DNA of 64,000 nt, taken from contig NW_025422542.1 in assembly GCF_904849725.1 (NCBI RefSeq), positions 1 to 64,000 of the forward strand. Direction: 5' to 3'. This document shows, one piece after another, positions 14,328 through 31,005 of the stretch (positions within the stretch are counted from its first letter, which is position 1; each line of letters opens with the position of its first letter). Both the position numbers and the translations under genes were made by a program. The stretch comes from Hordeum vulgare subsp. vulgare (lineage: Eukaryota; Streptophyta; Magnoliopsida; Poales; Poaceae). The notes beneath the pieces are model-generated. The model was not told the DNA's origin, did not search any database, and worked only from the letters and a program-made list of their open reading frames with translations.

Positions 14328-14840
14328 TCAACAATCGGAACTTAAGTTCCGGTTGTTGTTTCTTAAATTTTGGTTGTAGTTTCTTAAGTTTCGATTGGAA
14401 TTGTACTTTTGCGTTAATTGAGGAATATGTCTATTTTTTCTGGGTCTAGAACCTGTAATTATTGAAATTGACTGGGCTTGAAATTGTTTTTCGTTCTCAT
14501 AGTTACGAAACGGTAAAAAAGATAAAATACGAGCCTGTTTTATAGCAAGAGTAATTAATCGTTGTTGTTTCAAGGTTAATCTATTTATTCGTCTCGATAA
14601 TATTTTTCCTTGTTCACTAATAAATCTATTAATTAAACTCATGTTTCTATAATCAATTCGATCTCCCGGGCCAATCCGGGGACGCCTACGAAAAGGTTGT
14701 TTAGATTTACGAAAAGGTTGTTTGAATTTACGAAAAGTTTGCTTGGATTTACGAAAGGGTTGCTTGGATTTATTAAAAGTTTGCTTGGATTTACTAAAGG
14801 GTTGCTTAGATTTAAGAAAAGGTTGTTTAGATGTATACAT
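14328..14840 (-). CDS. rps18: 30S ribosomal protein S18 with N-terminal heptad repeat
   Basis: S18 binds near S6 on the platform of the 30S subunit. The 170-aa frame carries a grass-specific N-terminal extension. Residues 4-52 are seven copies of a seven-residue motif, SKQPFRK with small variations. The S18 core follows ([41 protein letters not shown]). Other plastid S18 proteins are about 100 aa, so both ends are extended here, including an N/R-rich tail. It is followed on the minus strand by the rpl20 convergence and lies opposite rpl20. Confidence 0.96.
   Translation of the reverse strand: MYTSKQPFLKSKQPFSKSKQTFNKSKQPFRKSKQTFRKFKQPFRKSKQPFRRRPRIGPGDRIDYRNMSLINRFISEQGKILSRRINRLTLKQQRLITLAIKQARILSFLPFRNYENEKQFQAQSISIITGSRPRKNRHIPQLTQKYNSNRNLRNYNQNLRNNNRNLSSDC
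14685..14831 (-). repeat. Seven 21-bp coding repeats in rps18
   Basis: Seven consecutive 21-base units encode [42 protein letters not shown] and SKQPFRR. Copy number of this repeat differs between grasses, as established for cereals. Confidence 0.9.
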
Positions 14841-15107
14841 GATTTATTCCTTATTTAATTTAAAATTGGAAAATGCACTTCTTTATTTTATTAATTTAGG
14901 ATCCAGAAGAAGTAGTTTTTCTTTGATCCATATCTTATTTGATTCATATTTATAGTATATGAATACCCTCTATACATATGAAATAATATCGACCGGAAAT
15001 CAGATGAGTTGATTTGTATTTTGTATTCTATACTATGTTTTATTTATATATAAAATATGAAGTTCTTACTCTTTCTGTTGTTTGGAAAGATCGAATACAC
15101 GATGTTC

Positions 15108-15308
15108 CTATTTCTTTATTTCGTGATGAGTCGTATGCTTGCGACAATAACGACAAAATTTTTTGAATTCTAATTGTCCGGGTGTATTGTGGCGATTCTT
15201 TTGAGTACTATATCTAGAAATCCCCGTCGATTCCTCATTGGCACCTTTTCGAACACAACTGATGCATTCCAAAATAACTCTGATTCTAACATCTTTTCCC
15301 TTGGCCAT
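15108..15308 (-). CDS. rpl33: 50S ribosomal protein L33
   Basis: L33 is a small zinc-ribbon protein near the E site of the large subunit. The 66-aa frame starts [21 protein letters not shown]. It has two CxxC pairs (ECISC and KFCRYC). A strong ribosome-binding site AGGAGG lies just upstream of the ATG. It precedes rps18 on the same strand. Confidence 0.97.
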
Positions 15309-15756
15309 GAACCTCCTTTTCCTTTTGGATTGACTTAATTTAATTCTTCTACTTATTCTTTTATTCTTCTATTTTGAATCCGAAGAAGAAGAATAAAATT
15401 CATTAGAATAATTTTTTTTTATTCTTAAATTAAGTAATAAAAAATAGAGAAATAATTAAAGAATACAATCCTTGTCGAATTAGCAAAGATTTTGGTTCGA
15501 AATCCTTTCATTTAATTAGTCAGCCCCGCCTTTTTCTATGCTCTGATTTCTGAGGCCTGATTTAGCTTGGGTACCCCTTTAAATTGAATTTCTATTTTTA
15601 AAAATAGGGTTTACCAAATTTTTAATGACTCTGAGGTTCAACCCAATCCATCTTTTCTTTCTTTTTCCTTCCGATACTAAAAAAAGATTGAAAAGGATAA
15701 GATAAAATTTTGTCATATCACGAAGAAATCTATCCCTCCCATAGCAATAACTAGAA
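15309..15756. other. rpl33-psaJ spacer
   Basis: An A/T-rich spacer of 448 bases lies downstream of psaJ and upstream of rpl33. The 67-codon minus-strand frame at 15579-15782 overlaps psaJ out of frame and shows no family. I see nothing else in it. Confidence 0.6.
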
Positions 15757-15885
15757 TTAAAAAAAAGGGAATGACAAAGCATCCGGGAATAAACGATTAA
15801 TTTCTATCAATAAACCTGCTAAAGCACCAAACCATAGAGTACTTAGCACGGGTGCTACAGAGAGATATGTTTTTATATCCCGCAT
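15757..15885 (-). CDS. psaJ: Photosystem I subunit IX
   Basis: PsaJ is a small membrane subunit near PsaF that stabilises the plastocyanin-binding side of PSI. The frame is 42 aa, [20 protein letters not shown] and onward, ending ALSFPFF. It has one membrane helix. A GGAGG ribosome-binding site lies 8 bases upstream of the ATG. It is upstream of rpl33 on the same strand, as is usual. Confidence 0.95.
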
Positions 15886-16225
15886 TGAAAATCCTCCTTC
15901 CTTGTTGGAATACATATATGATCATAAACTTATGCTATATATAAACTGAACCATAATCGACGAAATTTTCCGAAATTGTCCTATCCCTAAAAAATAAAAA
16001 GATGACCCCTTCTTCCTATATATTATCAAGGAAAAGTAATCTTTCTTTTATAGGCGAAATTCTATTGGATTTTAGCTGTATATAATTCCTTAATTATATG
16101 AGACCAAAAAGAAGAAATGACACGAGGGTTCTATATATAGATAGAGAAAGAATAAGAAAATTATGATGTGGAAAAGAAGACAGGAATTGTGTACAATGGC
16201 ATTGCACAACAATTTAATTTGGAAA
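15886..16225. other. psaJ-trnP spacer
   Basis: A 340-base A/T-rich spacer separates divergent psaJ (minus) and trnP (plus). Promoters for both should lie here, but I cannot assign them from sequence. Confidence 0.5.
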
Positions 16226-16299
16226 AGGGATGTAGCGCAGCTTGGTAGCGCGTTTGTTTTGGGTACAAAATGTCACAGGTTCAAATCCTGTCATCCCTA
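16226..16299 (+). tRNA. trnP-UGG: tRNA-Pro (UGG)
   Basis: The 74-base cloverleaf has a perfect acceptor stem AGGGATG/CATCCCT. The anticodon loop reads TTTTGGG with anticodon TGG, and the T loop is GGTTCAAATCC. It lies next to trnW, as in most plastomes. Confidence 0.97.
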
Positions 16300-16438
16300 C
16301 CTATTACTTCTTTCTTCTTTATAGGCAGTAGCAACGAGATCAATTAAAGTAAAGTGGGTATAACTGGAATTTGTGGAGACTATACGTACGTGAGATACAT
16401 TAGGAATAGAAAAAGATTTTCTTTTTGAATGAATGAAA

Positions 16439-16512
16439 GCGCTCTTAGTTCAGTTCGGTAGAACGCGGGTCTCCAAAACCCGATGTCGTAGGTTCAAATC
16501 CTACAGAGCGTG
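16439..16512 (+). tRNA. trnW-CCA: tRNA-Trp (CCA)
   Basis: A 74-base cloverleaf with acceptor stem GCGCTCT/AGAGCGT (first pair G-U) and discriminator G. The anticodon stem-loop is CGGGTCTCCAAAACCCG with anticodon CCA. It is the only plastid tRNA for tryptophan codons. Confidence 0.97.
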
Positions 16513-16576
16513 ATTCCATCTATCTTATGTCGAAGCAGAGTAAAATAATTTAACAAAATTGAATTGTAACTCCAAT

Positions 16577-16607
16577 TTGACCTCCTCCAGACCAGAGAGG
16601 AGGTCAA
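16577..16607 (-). terminator. Hairpin 3' of petG
   Basis: Perfect 11-base arms TTGACCTCCTC (16577-16587) and its complement (16597-16607) enclose a 9-base loop. It lies 22 bases after the petG stop and is followed by a run of A on the plus strand at its other side. It is a likely 3' end for the petL-petG mRNA. Confidence 0.8.
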
Positions 16608-16629
16608 TAAAAAAAAAAAAATGACTCAA

Positions 16630-16803
<174 letters not shown>

Positions 16804-16922
16804 TTATCCACGAATCTCAATGACCAAGAAAAGAATTCCTAATTAGTCTGGAAAAGAGTCGTAGAATATCAGGAATCCCAAAGAAAGATTTTGCTTTTCT
16901 GAATTATTATTATTCAGTCAAT

Positions 16923-18700
<1,778 letters not shown>

Positions 18701-18825
18701 GAGAAAGAAAGAGACTAATAAGAATTCTCTTATCCCATTTGGAAAGATACCATCCTTATAACTACCCATGACTGTTTTTGTCTCTAGCATGACCAATTGA
18801 TAAAATGTGGAGGAAAGTAGGGGAA

Positions 18826-18948
18826 ATGGCCGATACTACTGGAAGAATTCCTCTTTGGCTGATAGGTACTGTAGCTGGTATTCCTGTGATTGGTTTAGTA
18901 GGTGTTTTCTTTTATGGTTCATATTCTGGATTGGGTTCATCTCTATAG
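18826..18948 (+). CDS. psbJ: Photosystem II subunit J
   Basis: PsbJ is a 40-aa one-helix protein near cytochrome b559 that affects QB-site electron flow. It starts [20 protein letters not shown] and ends SYSGLGSSL. It is last in the psbEFLJ operon. Confidence 0.97.
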   Translation: MADTTGRIPLWLIGTVAGIPVIGLVGVFFYGSYSGLGSSL

Positions 18949-18992
18949 TAATCGGAGGGACCAGATTGTAAACATGAAAAAGTAGGAGCTTA

Positions 18993-19037
18993 GCGGGTCC
19001 TTACCCCCTTTATCTGATTAGAGCGGAAAGGACCCGC
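18993..19037 (+). terminator. Hairpin 3' of psbJ
   Basis: Perfect 10-base arms GCGGGTCCTT (18993-19002) and AAGGACCCGC (19028-19037) enclose a 25-base loop. The hairpin begins 45 bases after the psbJ stop and is GC-rich against an A/T-rich spacer. It is a likely 3' end of the psbEFLJ mRNA. Confidence 0.8.
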
Positions 19038-19502
19038 GGAATTTTTACTCTTATAACGCGAATTGAATCTATTCGATTCACTCTTATGAAGCAACAAGAA
19101 AAAGAGATCACTCGAGGATCCAATATCTTATTCCACAAAGGAAGTATCCTGAAAATCCTTGATTTAGTTTCGAGTAATAAACTAATAAAACCTTAATCAA
19201 AACTATTCAACTAGCCTAAAAATAAAAAAAAAACCTTCAATGGAAGAGTTTACTTTTTTTTGCAAAATTTCTGTAAGTTTGAAGTTAAACTTAATTAAAC
19301 AAGCCAAGCAATTCTATTTGCTTACAATCACAAGAAATTTGTCCCCCGCCATATTTTCTTCCCCTCTGTTTGTCCACTACCTCGGCTAAACCTAAGCAAA
19401 AGAAAAAGAGGCCCAAGAGACAGACCCGAATAAAGAAGAAATAGTAAAGTAATCTTTGACGAATTAGGAAGAAAAAGGATTCTTATTTTGATACAAGAAG
19501 AA

Positions 19503-19535
19503 TCGGCACAAGAAAAAGCCTTTTTCTTGTGCCGA
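19503..19535 (-). terminator. Near-perfect palindrome between psbJ and petA
   Basis: Sixteen-base perfect arms at 19503-19518 and 19520-19535 (TCGGCACAAGAAAAAG and its complement) are separated by one base. It lies 234 bases beyond the petA stop and 555 bases beyond psbJ, in an 820-base spacer that otherwise shows no gene. It could form the petA mRNA 3' end. Confidence 0.7.
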
Positions 19536-19768
19536 ATAGACGATTAAGAAGACCTGCAATCCCTCGAAAGAAATTTAAATTTTATTGTTCTCGCCTTTGC
19601 CTTGGATTCTCTTCTTTTGCATGAGATATAAATAAGGAATTCCAGACATCTCGTAAACAAAAAAAAGTCTAAACAAAAAAAGGATTTCCAAAAAAGATCA
19701 TAGATAATTCTAGCAATTGCCAATAAATCGAGGCTTTTTACCAACTTGATGGTAAGAAATTCCGGGAC

Positions 19769-20737
<969 letters not shown>

Positions 20738-20958
20738 TCACAGATCCCAGAATTTCTACAATAAATTAGATAGGTAGCTAAGCTAATCTAGTTCCCTATA
20801 CACGAATTTGTTGGCATTCTACTGCAACAGTTGTACTGCAATGATGAATACCTTAAAGCAGGTATAAATAGAAAGAATTTTGGTAAAATGGAAAAGGGCT
20901 TTCTTTCTAAAGAAAGATGCTAATTTGATTAATATTAATATCGGGAGATCAAATGAAT

Positions 20959-22120
<1,162 letters not shown>

Positions 22121-22678
22121 TCAAAATACTTCAATTGGTACGCGCAAGAAATAGGCCAATTCGGCAGCTTTTTGTTCAATTTCTCGTGGAGTAAAAAACT
22201 TATCATCAGTACGAGTCAAGGGAATGATCCCCTGGCCCCGGATTTCCATATAAAGAATACGACGAGGATAAAGACCCTCTTTAACCTGAATTCTAATTGA
22301 TTGGATATCCCGCATAAGGAATCGAAGGAAGACGCGACGTTTTATTCCAGGGAATCCCCAACGAAAAATGCAAACTATTCCCTCTTTTCTATCGAATCGG
22401 TCATAACCACTACCTACATTCCACAAAATAGTACACCACAGGTAGGAGCTAATGAATAGGCCTGCGATTCCGTAGAAAGACATCACGACCCCCTGCGGAA
22501 AAAAAAGAATTTCTTGAGATGGAAGTATAGATATAATATTCTTACCAAGATAACTGGAAGTCCCAACCAATAAGAATCCTAGTGAACCTAGAAAAAGAAT
22601 ACAGGCCCAGAAAAAATTACTCCTTTTTCGAGAACCTTTTAGAAGTTCTACCCATATGTGTTCTGATCGCCAATTCAT
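22121..22678 (-). CDS. ycf4: Photosystem I assembly factor Ycf4
   Basis: Ycf4 is a thylakoid scaffold for PSI assembly. The ATG at 22678 gives 185 aa starting [20 protein letters not shown], the family start. The frame stays open upstream to 22777 but without homology. Two hydrophobic spans ([18 protein letters not shown] and [17 protein letters not shown]) precede a soluble C-terminal domain. It ends with the conserved [14 protein letters not shown]. Confidence 0.96.
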   Translation of the reverse strand: MNWRSEHIWVELLKGSRKRSNFFWACILFLGSLGFLLVGTSSYLGKNIISILPSQEILFFPQGVVMSFYGIAGLFISSYLWCTILWNVGSGYDRFDRKEGIVCIFRWGFPGIKRRVFLRFLMRDIQSIRIQVKEGLYPRRILYMEIRGQGIIPLTRTDDKFFTPREIEQKAAELAYFLRVPIEVF

Positions 22679-23009
22679 ATTAGATATACTAAATCCAGCA
22701 GCGGTCGATTGAAATTGAGAGAATAAGCTAAATAATTTTGCCTTTACTTTTTTTGATTCTGAAATCGCCTTCAGCAACTAGTACTCCTGTGAAATAATAG
22801 GTTAGATACATTGACTTTCTATTCAAAAAATATTCGTTGATTCAATTAAAATAAATAAAAAAAAACTCGCTATACCAAGCTCTGCATATTCATGCATTTA
22901 TGCTCGTAGCCTATATCTGCATCCATAGCCGTTTTTCATTTGTGTGTAGAAAGTGTGTGTAGAAAAAGTCACATACCCTACCATATTATATTACTTACAC
23001 TAAAAAATA
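22679..23009. other. ycf4-psaI spacer
   Basis: A 331-base spacer downstream of psaI on the minus strand. It contains the short direct repeat GAAAGTGTGTGTAGAAA near 22945-22970. I see no gene. Confidence 0.6.
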
Positions 23010-23120
23010 CTAGACAATCTTTTTTTTTTGCACATAAAGAAATAAAGAAGTCATTGCAATTGCCGGAAATACTAAGCCTACTAAAGGCACGAAAATAGAA
23101 GGTAAGTTTAAATCCGTCAT
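23010..23120 (-). CDS. psaI: Photosystem I subunit VIII
   Basis: PsaI is a 36-aa one-helix PSI subunit that helps bind PsaL. It starts [20 protein letters not shown] and ends LYVQKKKIV. It is the first intact gene downstream of rbcL. In most plants accD lies between them, but here that position holds only relics. Confidence 0.96.
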   Translation of the reverse strand: MTDLNLPSIFVPLVGLVFPAIAMTSLFLYVQKKKIV

Positions 23121-23749
23121 GGAATAGGTGTCTCAATTCAAATTTACTATTTCTATCTAGTCGAAAAATATCTTAAGATTCTTATGATATAATTAAGTAT
23201 ATCTATTATAAGGAATATTGACTATTGTATTTTTTTAGTTTGCAAAATATTCTGTAAAAAAAATGATAAGGATAATAAGAAAATTCCAAAAAAGGAGAAC
23301 TAATTAAAAAGATTTTTTTTATTTTCCCATCCTCATGGCCTTTCTATCTTTCTAATCTAATTTGAAATTGGATTCAAAAGAAAGCGACTAGAATTTACTT
23401 CCTGCATACATACTTCTCTAGAAGCGCATACAATAATGCGTGGTAAAGGCAGAAAAATAGTATATTCAATCAAAATCAAAGGGCAAATTATCTTACCTAC
23501 TATAGATCCCCTACTACCCTCTTAAGATCCCCTACTACCCTCTTAAGATCCCCCCTACTACCCTCTTAGACTTTTAAAGGCGATATACCACCCAAAGAAA
23601 GGGTATGAAAATGCCGGGTGGTGTTAGCTTTTCGACGAAGACCCGTCCTGTGCCGCGAAGTCCTGTTAGTAAGACCCCGCGCAATAATGGATTATAGAAG
23701 AATAGTATTCAAAATACTGCTCTGGACGCATATAGTAGCATTGCGATTC
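23121..23749. other. psaI-side part of the former accD locus
   Basis: No functional gene is visible. A 21-base tandem repeat occupies 23504-23568. The following stretch to about 23700 is richer in GC than its surroundings (for example GACCCGTCCTGTGCCGCGAA). The plus-strand frame at 23618-23833 has no recognisable family. In most angiosperms this interval holds accD. Confidence 0.6.
23504..23568 (+). repeat. Three tandem 21-bp copies at the accD-loss locus
   Basis: Copies lie at 23504-23524, 23525-23545 and 23546-23568. They share the core GATCCCCTACTACCCTCTTA, and the third has two extra C. It lies 384 bases upstream of psaI in the minus sense. Confidence 0.9.
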
Positions 23750-24061
23750 CTAATCTTTTTTATTTATGAATATGAACAGAAAAAATTCATTGTATCGTTG
23801 GGTCGGAGCGGAGGTTTGGTCCAGAAAAATTAGGAACAAAACGTCTACTCTACCACACTGAAGTCTATAGCGCTGTATTTCCACGAAAGTATAATTCTTA
23901 CCATCAGGATACGCTCCTTTCAACGTCTCTCCGATGGGTCCAGGTTCTATGTCCAATCCCAAATCAAGGATTTCTCGCTCTTGATCGGAGTCATAAACTA
24001 AAACTACCTTTTTATCCTTTTTATTAAGGTTATAGAAAACTTCCTTATCTAGTTCTAGCAT
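23750..24061 (-). CDS. 103-codon ORF at the accD-loss locus, function unknown
   Basis: An ATG-started frame encodes a 103-residue protein rich in charged residues. It contains SDQEREILDLGLDIEPGPIG and KGAYPDGKNYTFVEIQRYRL, followed by a hydrophobic C-terminal stretch (VLFLIFLDQT, then FFLFIFINKKD). I do not recognise a domain. By position (between psaI and the rpl23 pseudogene) and length it matches rice ORF106, usually described as an accD-like remnant. I see no carboxyltransferase active-site or zinc-finger motif, so no enzyme activity is inferred. It may be a decaying fragment rather than an expressed gene. Confidence 0.4.
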   Translation of the reverse strand: MLELDKEVFYNLNKKDKKVVLVYDSDQEREILDLGLDIEPGPIGETLKGAYPDGKNYTFVEIQRYRLQCGRVDVLFLIFLDQTSAPTQRYNEFFLFIFINKKD

Positions 24062-24176
24062 GTTGACTCACGATTACGCCTGTTAAAAGTTTCAAACGTC
24101 CTCTTTTTTGAAATTGAAAGAGAGTCTTATAAAAAGGTCTAACTTCCAAACTATGTCTTTTTTCATTCATTCTCCT

Positions 24177-24459
24177 TTAGTTTTTTTCTCTATCTAGAAG
24201 TGGAATAGAATAACCCGGTTGAAGGGTAATGATCATACGTCTGTAATGCATTGTACGGCCCAGAATAGGTCCTATTCTTCTACCTTTTCCAGGTAGTCGA
24301 TGGCTATTCACAGCTACCACCTTAATCCAAAGAAGAGTTTGAACCAATGCTTTATTTCTGTCTTAGTGAATCCCGATTCGACATTAAAAGTATATTGATT
24401 CTTTCCCAATAAACGAAGACTTTTTTCTGTAAATACTGCGTATTTGATTCCATTATCAT
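24177..24459 (-). pseudogene. rpl23: Translocated rpl23 pseudogene
   Basis: Reading down the minus strand from 24459 gives most of ribosomal protein L23. The first part contains [20 protein letters not shown] and [14 protein letters not shown]. After LFFG a single-base deletion shifts the frame, so the original phase meets a TAG. The second part, in another phase, contains [20 protein letters not shown] and [13 protein letters not shown] before TAA at 24179-24177. The start region also differs from ATG GAT GGA by extra bases. The functional copy is in the inverted repeat, outside this window. This pseudogene downstream of rbcL is a known grass feature. Confidence 0.93.
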
Positions 24460-24597
24460 ATGATACTACTATATTTTATTATTTTCTTTTTATTTCTTTA
24501 TTGTATTATACCTTAATATATATATATATTCTAGATATATAGAATAGACGAATCTCGATTTGTCAAGTCTCATGATCATATCATGATCTATTTTTAT

Positions 24598-24636
24598 TCG
24601 GCTCAATCTTTTTTATAAAAAAAAAGATTGAGCCGA
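24598..24636 (-). terminator. rbcL 3' hairpin
   Basis: Perfect 17-base arms TCGGCTCAATCTTTTTT (24598-24614) and its complement (24620-24636) enclose a 5-base loop. It lies 88 bases after the rbcL stop. This is the expected 3'-end stabilising hairpin of rbcL mRNA. Confidence 0.88.
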
Positions 24637-24723
24637 GTTTAATTGCAATCAATTAGAAGAATAAAGAAGAATTACTGCATTTCATAACTTATTTTTTTCT
24701 CTTTTTATTTCGTTTATTTTTTT

Positions 24724-26187
<1,464 letters not shown>

Positions 26188-26486
26188 TTAAGAATTCTCA
26201 CAATAACAGGGTCTACTCGATGTTAATTAGGCGTAAATGAAACTTTAGCAAAAATCTCGTAAAACAAAAAGGATATTCAATTAATATAATATCAACTCAT
26301 TAAAGAAAATTGAGGGCATGCTTAGGTTAATGAATATGTTTCATTCATATATAATGCGTACACCCTGTGTATGTTCTATCCTATAGGAATTCCACTATAG
26401 GAATTCGATAGGAATTGAGTTGTTGTTATGGTAAGTTAACACGGTTCGTTATTAAACCATGGATTTGATTTACCAAATCCATCATT

Positions 26487-26516
26487 ATTGTATACTCTTT
26501 GATAGGTATAGCGCAA
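26487..26516 (-). promoter_or_regulatory. rbcL PEP promoter
   Basis: On the minus strand TTGCGC (26516-26511) and TACAAT (26492-26487) are separated by 18 bases. They resemble the well-studied rbcL promoter of cereals. Transcription would start about 320 bases before the rbcL ATG, consistent with its known long leader. Confidence 0.85.
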
Positions 26517-26614
26517 CCCAAATTAATCCCTAATCCTTATTTTACAAGTTCTTAATAGGTCTCTTTTCTTATTTGGAATGCAAATACCTAACTAAATACT
26601 AATAAAATTCTTTG

Positions 26615-26644
26615 TTGACAGCAATCTATGCTTCACAGTAGTAT
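26615..26644 (+). promoter_or_regulatory. atpB PEP promoter
   Basis: TTGACA at 26615-26620 is followed after 18 bases by TAGTAT at 26639-26644. This would start transcription about 295 bases before the atpB ATG. It matches the sigma70-type consensus well and the position reported for cereals. Confidence 0.7.
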
Positions 26645-26897
26645 ATATTTTGTATATCGAAGTCCTAGATAGGAAAGTAGAGTAGGCACAGATCCTCCAC
26701 AAAAGGCAAAATGTATATGAAAAAAAGATTGATTGAACTTTCCAACGGACTCATTCCATGAGTAAACGATTGAATGGGATTCGCTTGGGCAACGAAATCA
26801 AGTCCTGGTCCCCTTTTCTCTCTTATTGAATTAACTAATTCATTTCCTTTTTACTTTTGGATTTTTTTTGATTTGATTTGGCATTATTCAACAATAA

Positions 26898-28852
<1,955 letters not shown>

Positions 28853-28899
28853 AGACAATCCAGTGGTTTATAGTTGATACAAAGAAAAAGGGAAGAGGG

Positions 28900-28961
28900 G
28901 TAGAAAAAGTTATTAGATAGCGAAGCGAAGTAAGTCCAATGCTATCTAGTAATTTTTCTAC
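28900..28961 (+). terminator. atpB-atpE 3' hairpin
   Basis: Imperfect arms at 28900-28921 and 28941-28961 pair over about 20 bases (GTAGAAAAA and ATTAGATAGC with their complements). It starts 48 bases after the atpE stop and ends just before the opposite-strand trnM. It likely sets the atpB-atpE mRNA 3' end. Confidence 0.82.
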
Positions 28962-28965
28962 CTAC

Positions 28966-28966
<1 letters not shown>

Positions 28967-28996
<30 letters not shown>

Positions 28997-29039
28997 CCGC
29001 CGTATGAAAGCAATACTCTAACCACTGAGTTAAGTAGGC
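28967..29039 (-). tRNA. trnM-CAU: Elongator tRNA-Met (CAU)
   Basis: A 73-base cloverleaf, with acceptor stem GCCTACT/AGTAGGT (first pair G-U) and anticodon loop TTCATAC with CAT. The T loop is TTGGTTCAAATCCAA. Its position after atpE and before trnV identifies the elongator type. Confidence 0.95.
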
Positions 29040-29244
29040 AATTTATCACCACAAAGGAAGACCCATTACTTCGATCGATTATATATTGAATCCCTTTTCT
29101 AAGCAATACCGCTCTGTTATTGGTCTGTTATATACTAAATACTAAACTAAATACTAAACAGATACAGATCAAAGGGATATCCTCTGGCATTAGAAAATAT
29201 TCATCTTGACAAGAAATTCTCTATATGTTAAGATATCTCTGATA

Positions 29245-29916
29245 AGGGCTATAGCTCAGTTCGGTAGAGCAACTCGTTTACACGTGCGCCAATGCTTTTC
29301 AAAGGAGCTTATTATGCAATGAACATAATCGATCTTATTGCAAAATCAATGTCTTACTTCATAGATTCGAGAGAATAGGAGAACAGTAGCCTGACAAACA
29401 GTCGGTTCAGTCCGATTCAGGTGCCAATTCAGGTGCCTAATCAAATAGAACCCTTATGGATTTGCTAGTTGATAAGGTAAATATCCAGCCCACTAAATGC
29501 TAGGCGTAATGAGGATAAGGGCCTCCAAAAAACTTCTTTTCGTTCTATGAACTTTAAGGTGTATGAAGTCTCATAGTTAACTCTTGCAGTGGAACGATAG
29601 AGACTCCATTTCACTTAGGTTGATTTAATTTAGACCAGAGGCAGACCTAAGTCAAGGTAATCCTCCTTTGAAACACTTTGGTATTGCTCCTAGATAGATC
29701 ATAATACAAAAAATCAATCAGAGCACAGGGAGCCATCTCATTATCTTTCCGTAAAGAAAAACTATGGTGGACTAACTGATCTTTAAATCAGTTTATGAAA
29801 GAGCCCAATGCAAAAAAATGCATGTTGGGTCTTTGAAACAGTTCAAATCATTTCGATAATAATCCGTTTGATCTGTTTTACCGAGAAGGTCTACGGTTCG
29901 AATCCGTATAGCCCTA
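29245..29916 (+). tRNA. trnV-UAC: tRNA-Val (UAC), split by a group II intron
   Basis: Exon 1 is 29245-29283 (starting AGGGCTATAGCTCAG and ending TTTACAC), and exon 2 is 29882-29916 (CGAGAAGGTCTACGG to GCCCTA). The joined tRNA is 74 bases with acceptor AGGGCTA/TAGCCCT and anticodon TAC. The top pair of the anticodon stem is A-A, leaving four strong pairs, which is common in this tRNA. Confidence 0.95.
29284..29881 (+). other. Group II intron of trnV
   Basis: The 598-base intron starts GTGCGCC. A domain V-like hairpin appears at about 29802-29835 (GAGCCCAATGCA, then TGCATGTTGGGTC). Confidence 0.9.
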
Positions 29917-30642
29917 ATATGCCCTTTTTTCTATTTTAGGATCTCTATCCTATGTTTTCTTTAGTTTAGTATAGTTTTCATTTTCGCATTAGTATTTGTT
30001 TATAGACTGGATAGGCGCCTGCGACATAGAATAGAGATAAAAGCATTACCAAAGGCTCATTCATCGAAAATCAAAATCATACAGACAGGAAAAGAAAAAC
30101 GAAAAATAGAAAAAATAAAGTAAAGAGTAAATAAGAAAACAGAATATTCTGTCTCATAGTTCTGAAATAGAGTTCTTTATTTTTATTTTTATAGTATTAC
30201 TTCTCATTATACTGCATAGATTAGTCCTACTATCTTAATTAGGTTCTAATTATTCTAATTAGTAGTATTCTCATTTTTATTTAATAGTCTCTTATTATTA
30301 TTAAATAGTAAATAAAGGATAGAGCTATTCTTTTTTTATAGAGATTCTAGAGAAAGCGAGACAAAGTGAAACGATAAAGTTTTCTTTATATAAGAATTAG
30401 ATCTACATACACCATATCTAAATAGAATGGAAATCCAAAAGAAAGGGAGTTGGGATTCCATTGGATGAATCTTTAAAGAAGATGCAGCACAGAGGAAACA
30501 AAGGCTAAACTAAGCGCTTTTGTTTGAACAAAAAAGATTCTTGTTTCACCGAGGAAAAGAGAGAAGTTCTGGATAAATTGACAATGCTGAATTGAATTGA
30601 CTAATTTAAGTTCCGCCTATTCCACATTAATGGGAGTACATT
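29917..30642. other. trnV-ndhC spacer
   Basis: A 726-base A/T-rich spacer with poly(A/T) runs and many TAGTATT-type words at 30180-30310. It should hold the ndhC promoter. I see no gene or clear promoter boxes. Confidence 0.55.
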
Positions 30643-31005
30643 ATGTTTCTGCTTCACGAATATGATATTTTTTGGACATTTCTAATAATAGCAAGCCTTA
30701 TTCCTATTTTGGCATTTTCGATTTCAGGGCTTTTAGCCCCGGTTAGTGAAGGACCAGAGAAGCTTTCTAGTTATGAATCGGGTATAGAACCCATGGGAGG
30801 GGCTTGGGTACAATTCCGAATACGCTATTATATGTTTGCGCTCGTTTTTGTTGTTTTTGATGTGGAAACCGTCTTTCTATACCCTTGGGCAATGAGTTTC
30901 GACGTATTGGGTGTATCCGTTTTTATCGAAGCTTTGATTTTCGTGCTTATCTTAGTTGTCGGTTTAGTTTATGCATGGCGAAAAGGAGCCTTGGAATGGT
31001 CTTAA
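30643..31005 (+). CDS. ndhC: NADH dehydrogenase-like complex subunit 3
   Basis: NdhC is a membrane subunit of the plastid NDH complex in cyclic electron flow around PSI. The 120-aa frame starts [20 protein letters not shown] and has three membrane helices. The conserved loop ([25 protein letters not shown] in part) is present. Its 3' end overlaps ndhK by 10 bases. Confidence 0.97.

Noticed and set aside
14722..14955. Leucine-rich plus-strand frame with repeats
   Set aside because: It is the antisense shadow of the rps18 heptapeptide repeat.
23504..23568. CRISPR-like array
   Set aside because: The units are directly adjacent with no spacers, and there are only three copies in a plastid genome.
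23618..23833. 71-codon plus-strand frame near the 21-bp repeats
   Set aside because: It overlaps the 103-codon frame on the other strand and resembles no family. Composition alone does not support coding.
28967..29039. Initiator tRNA-Met
   Set aside because: Its position by atpE and trnV, and its acceptor stem, match the elongator tRNA.
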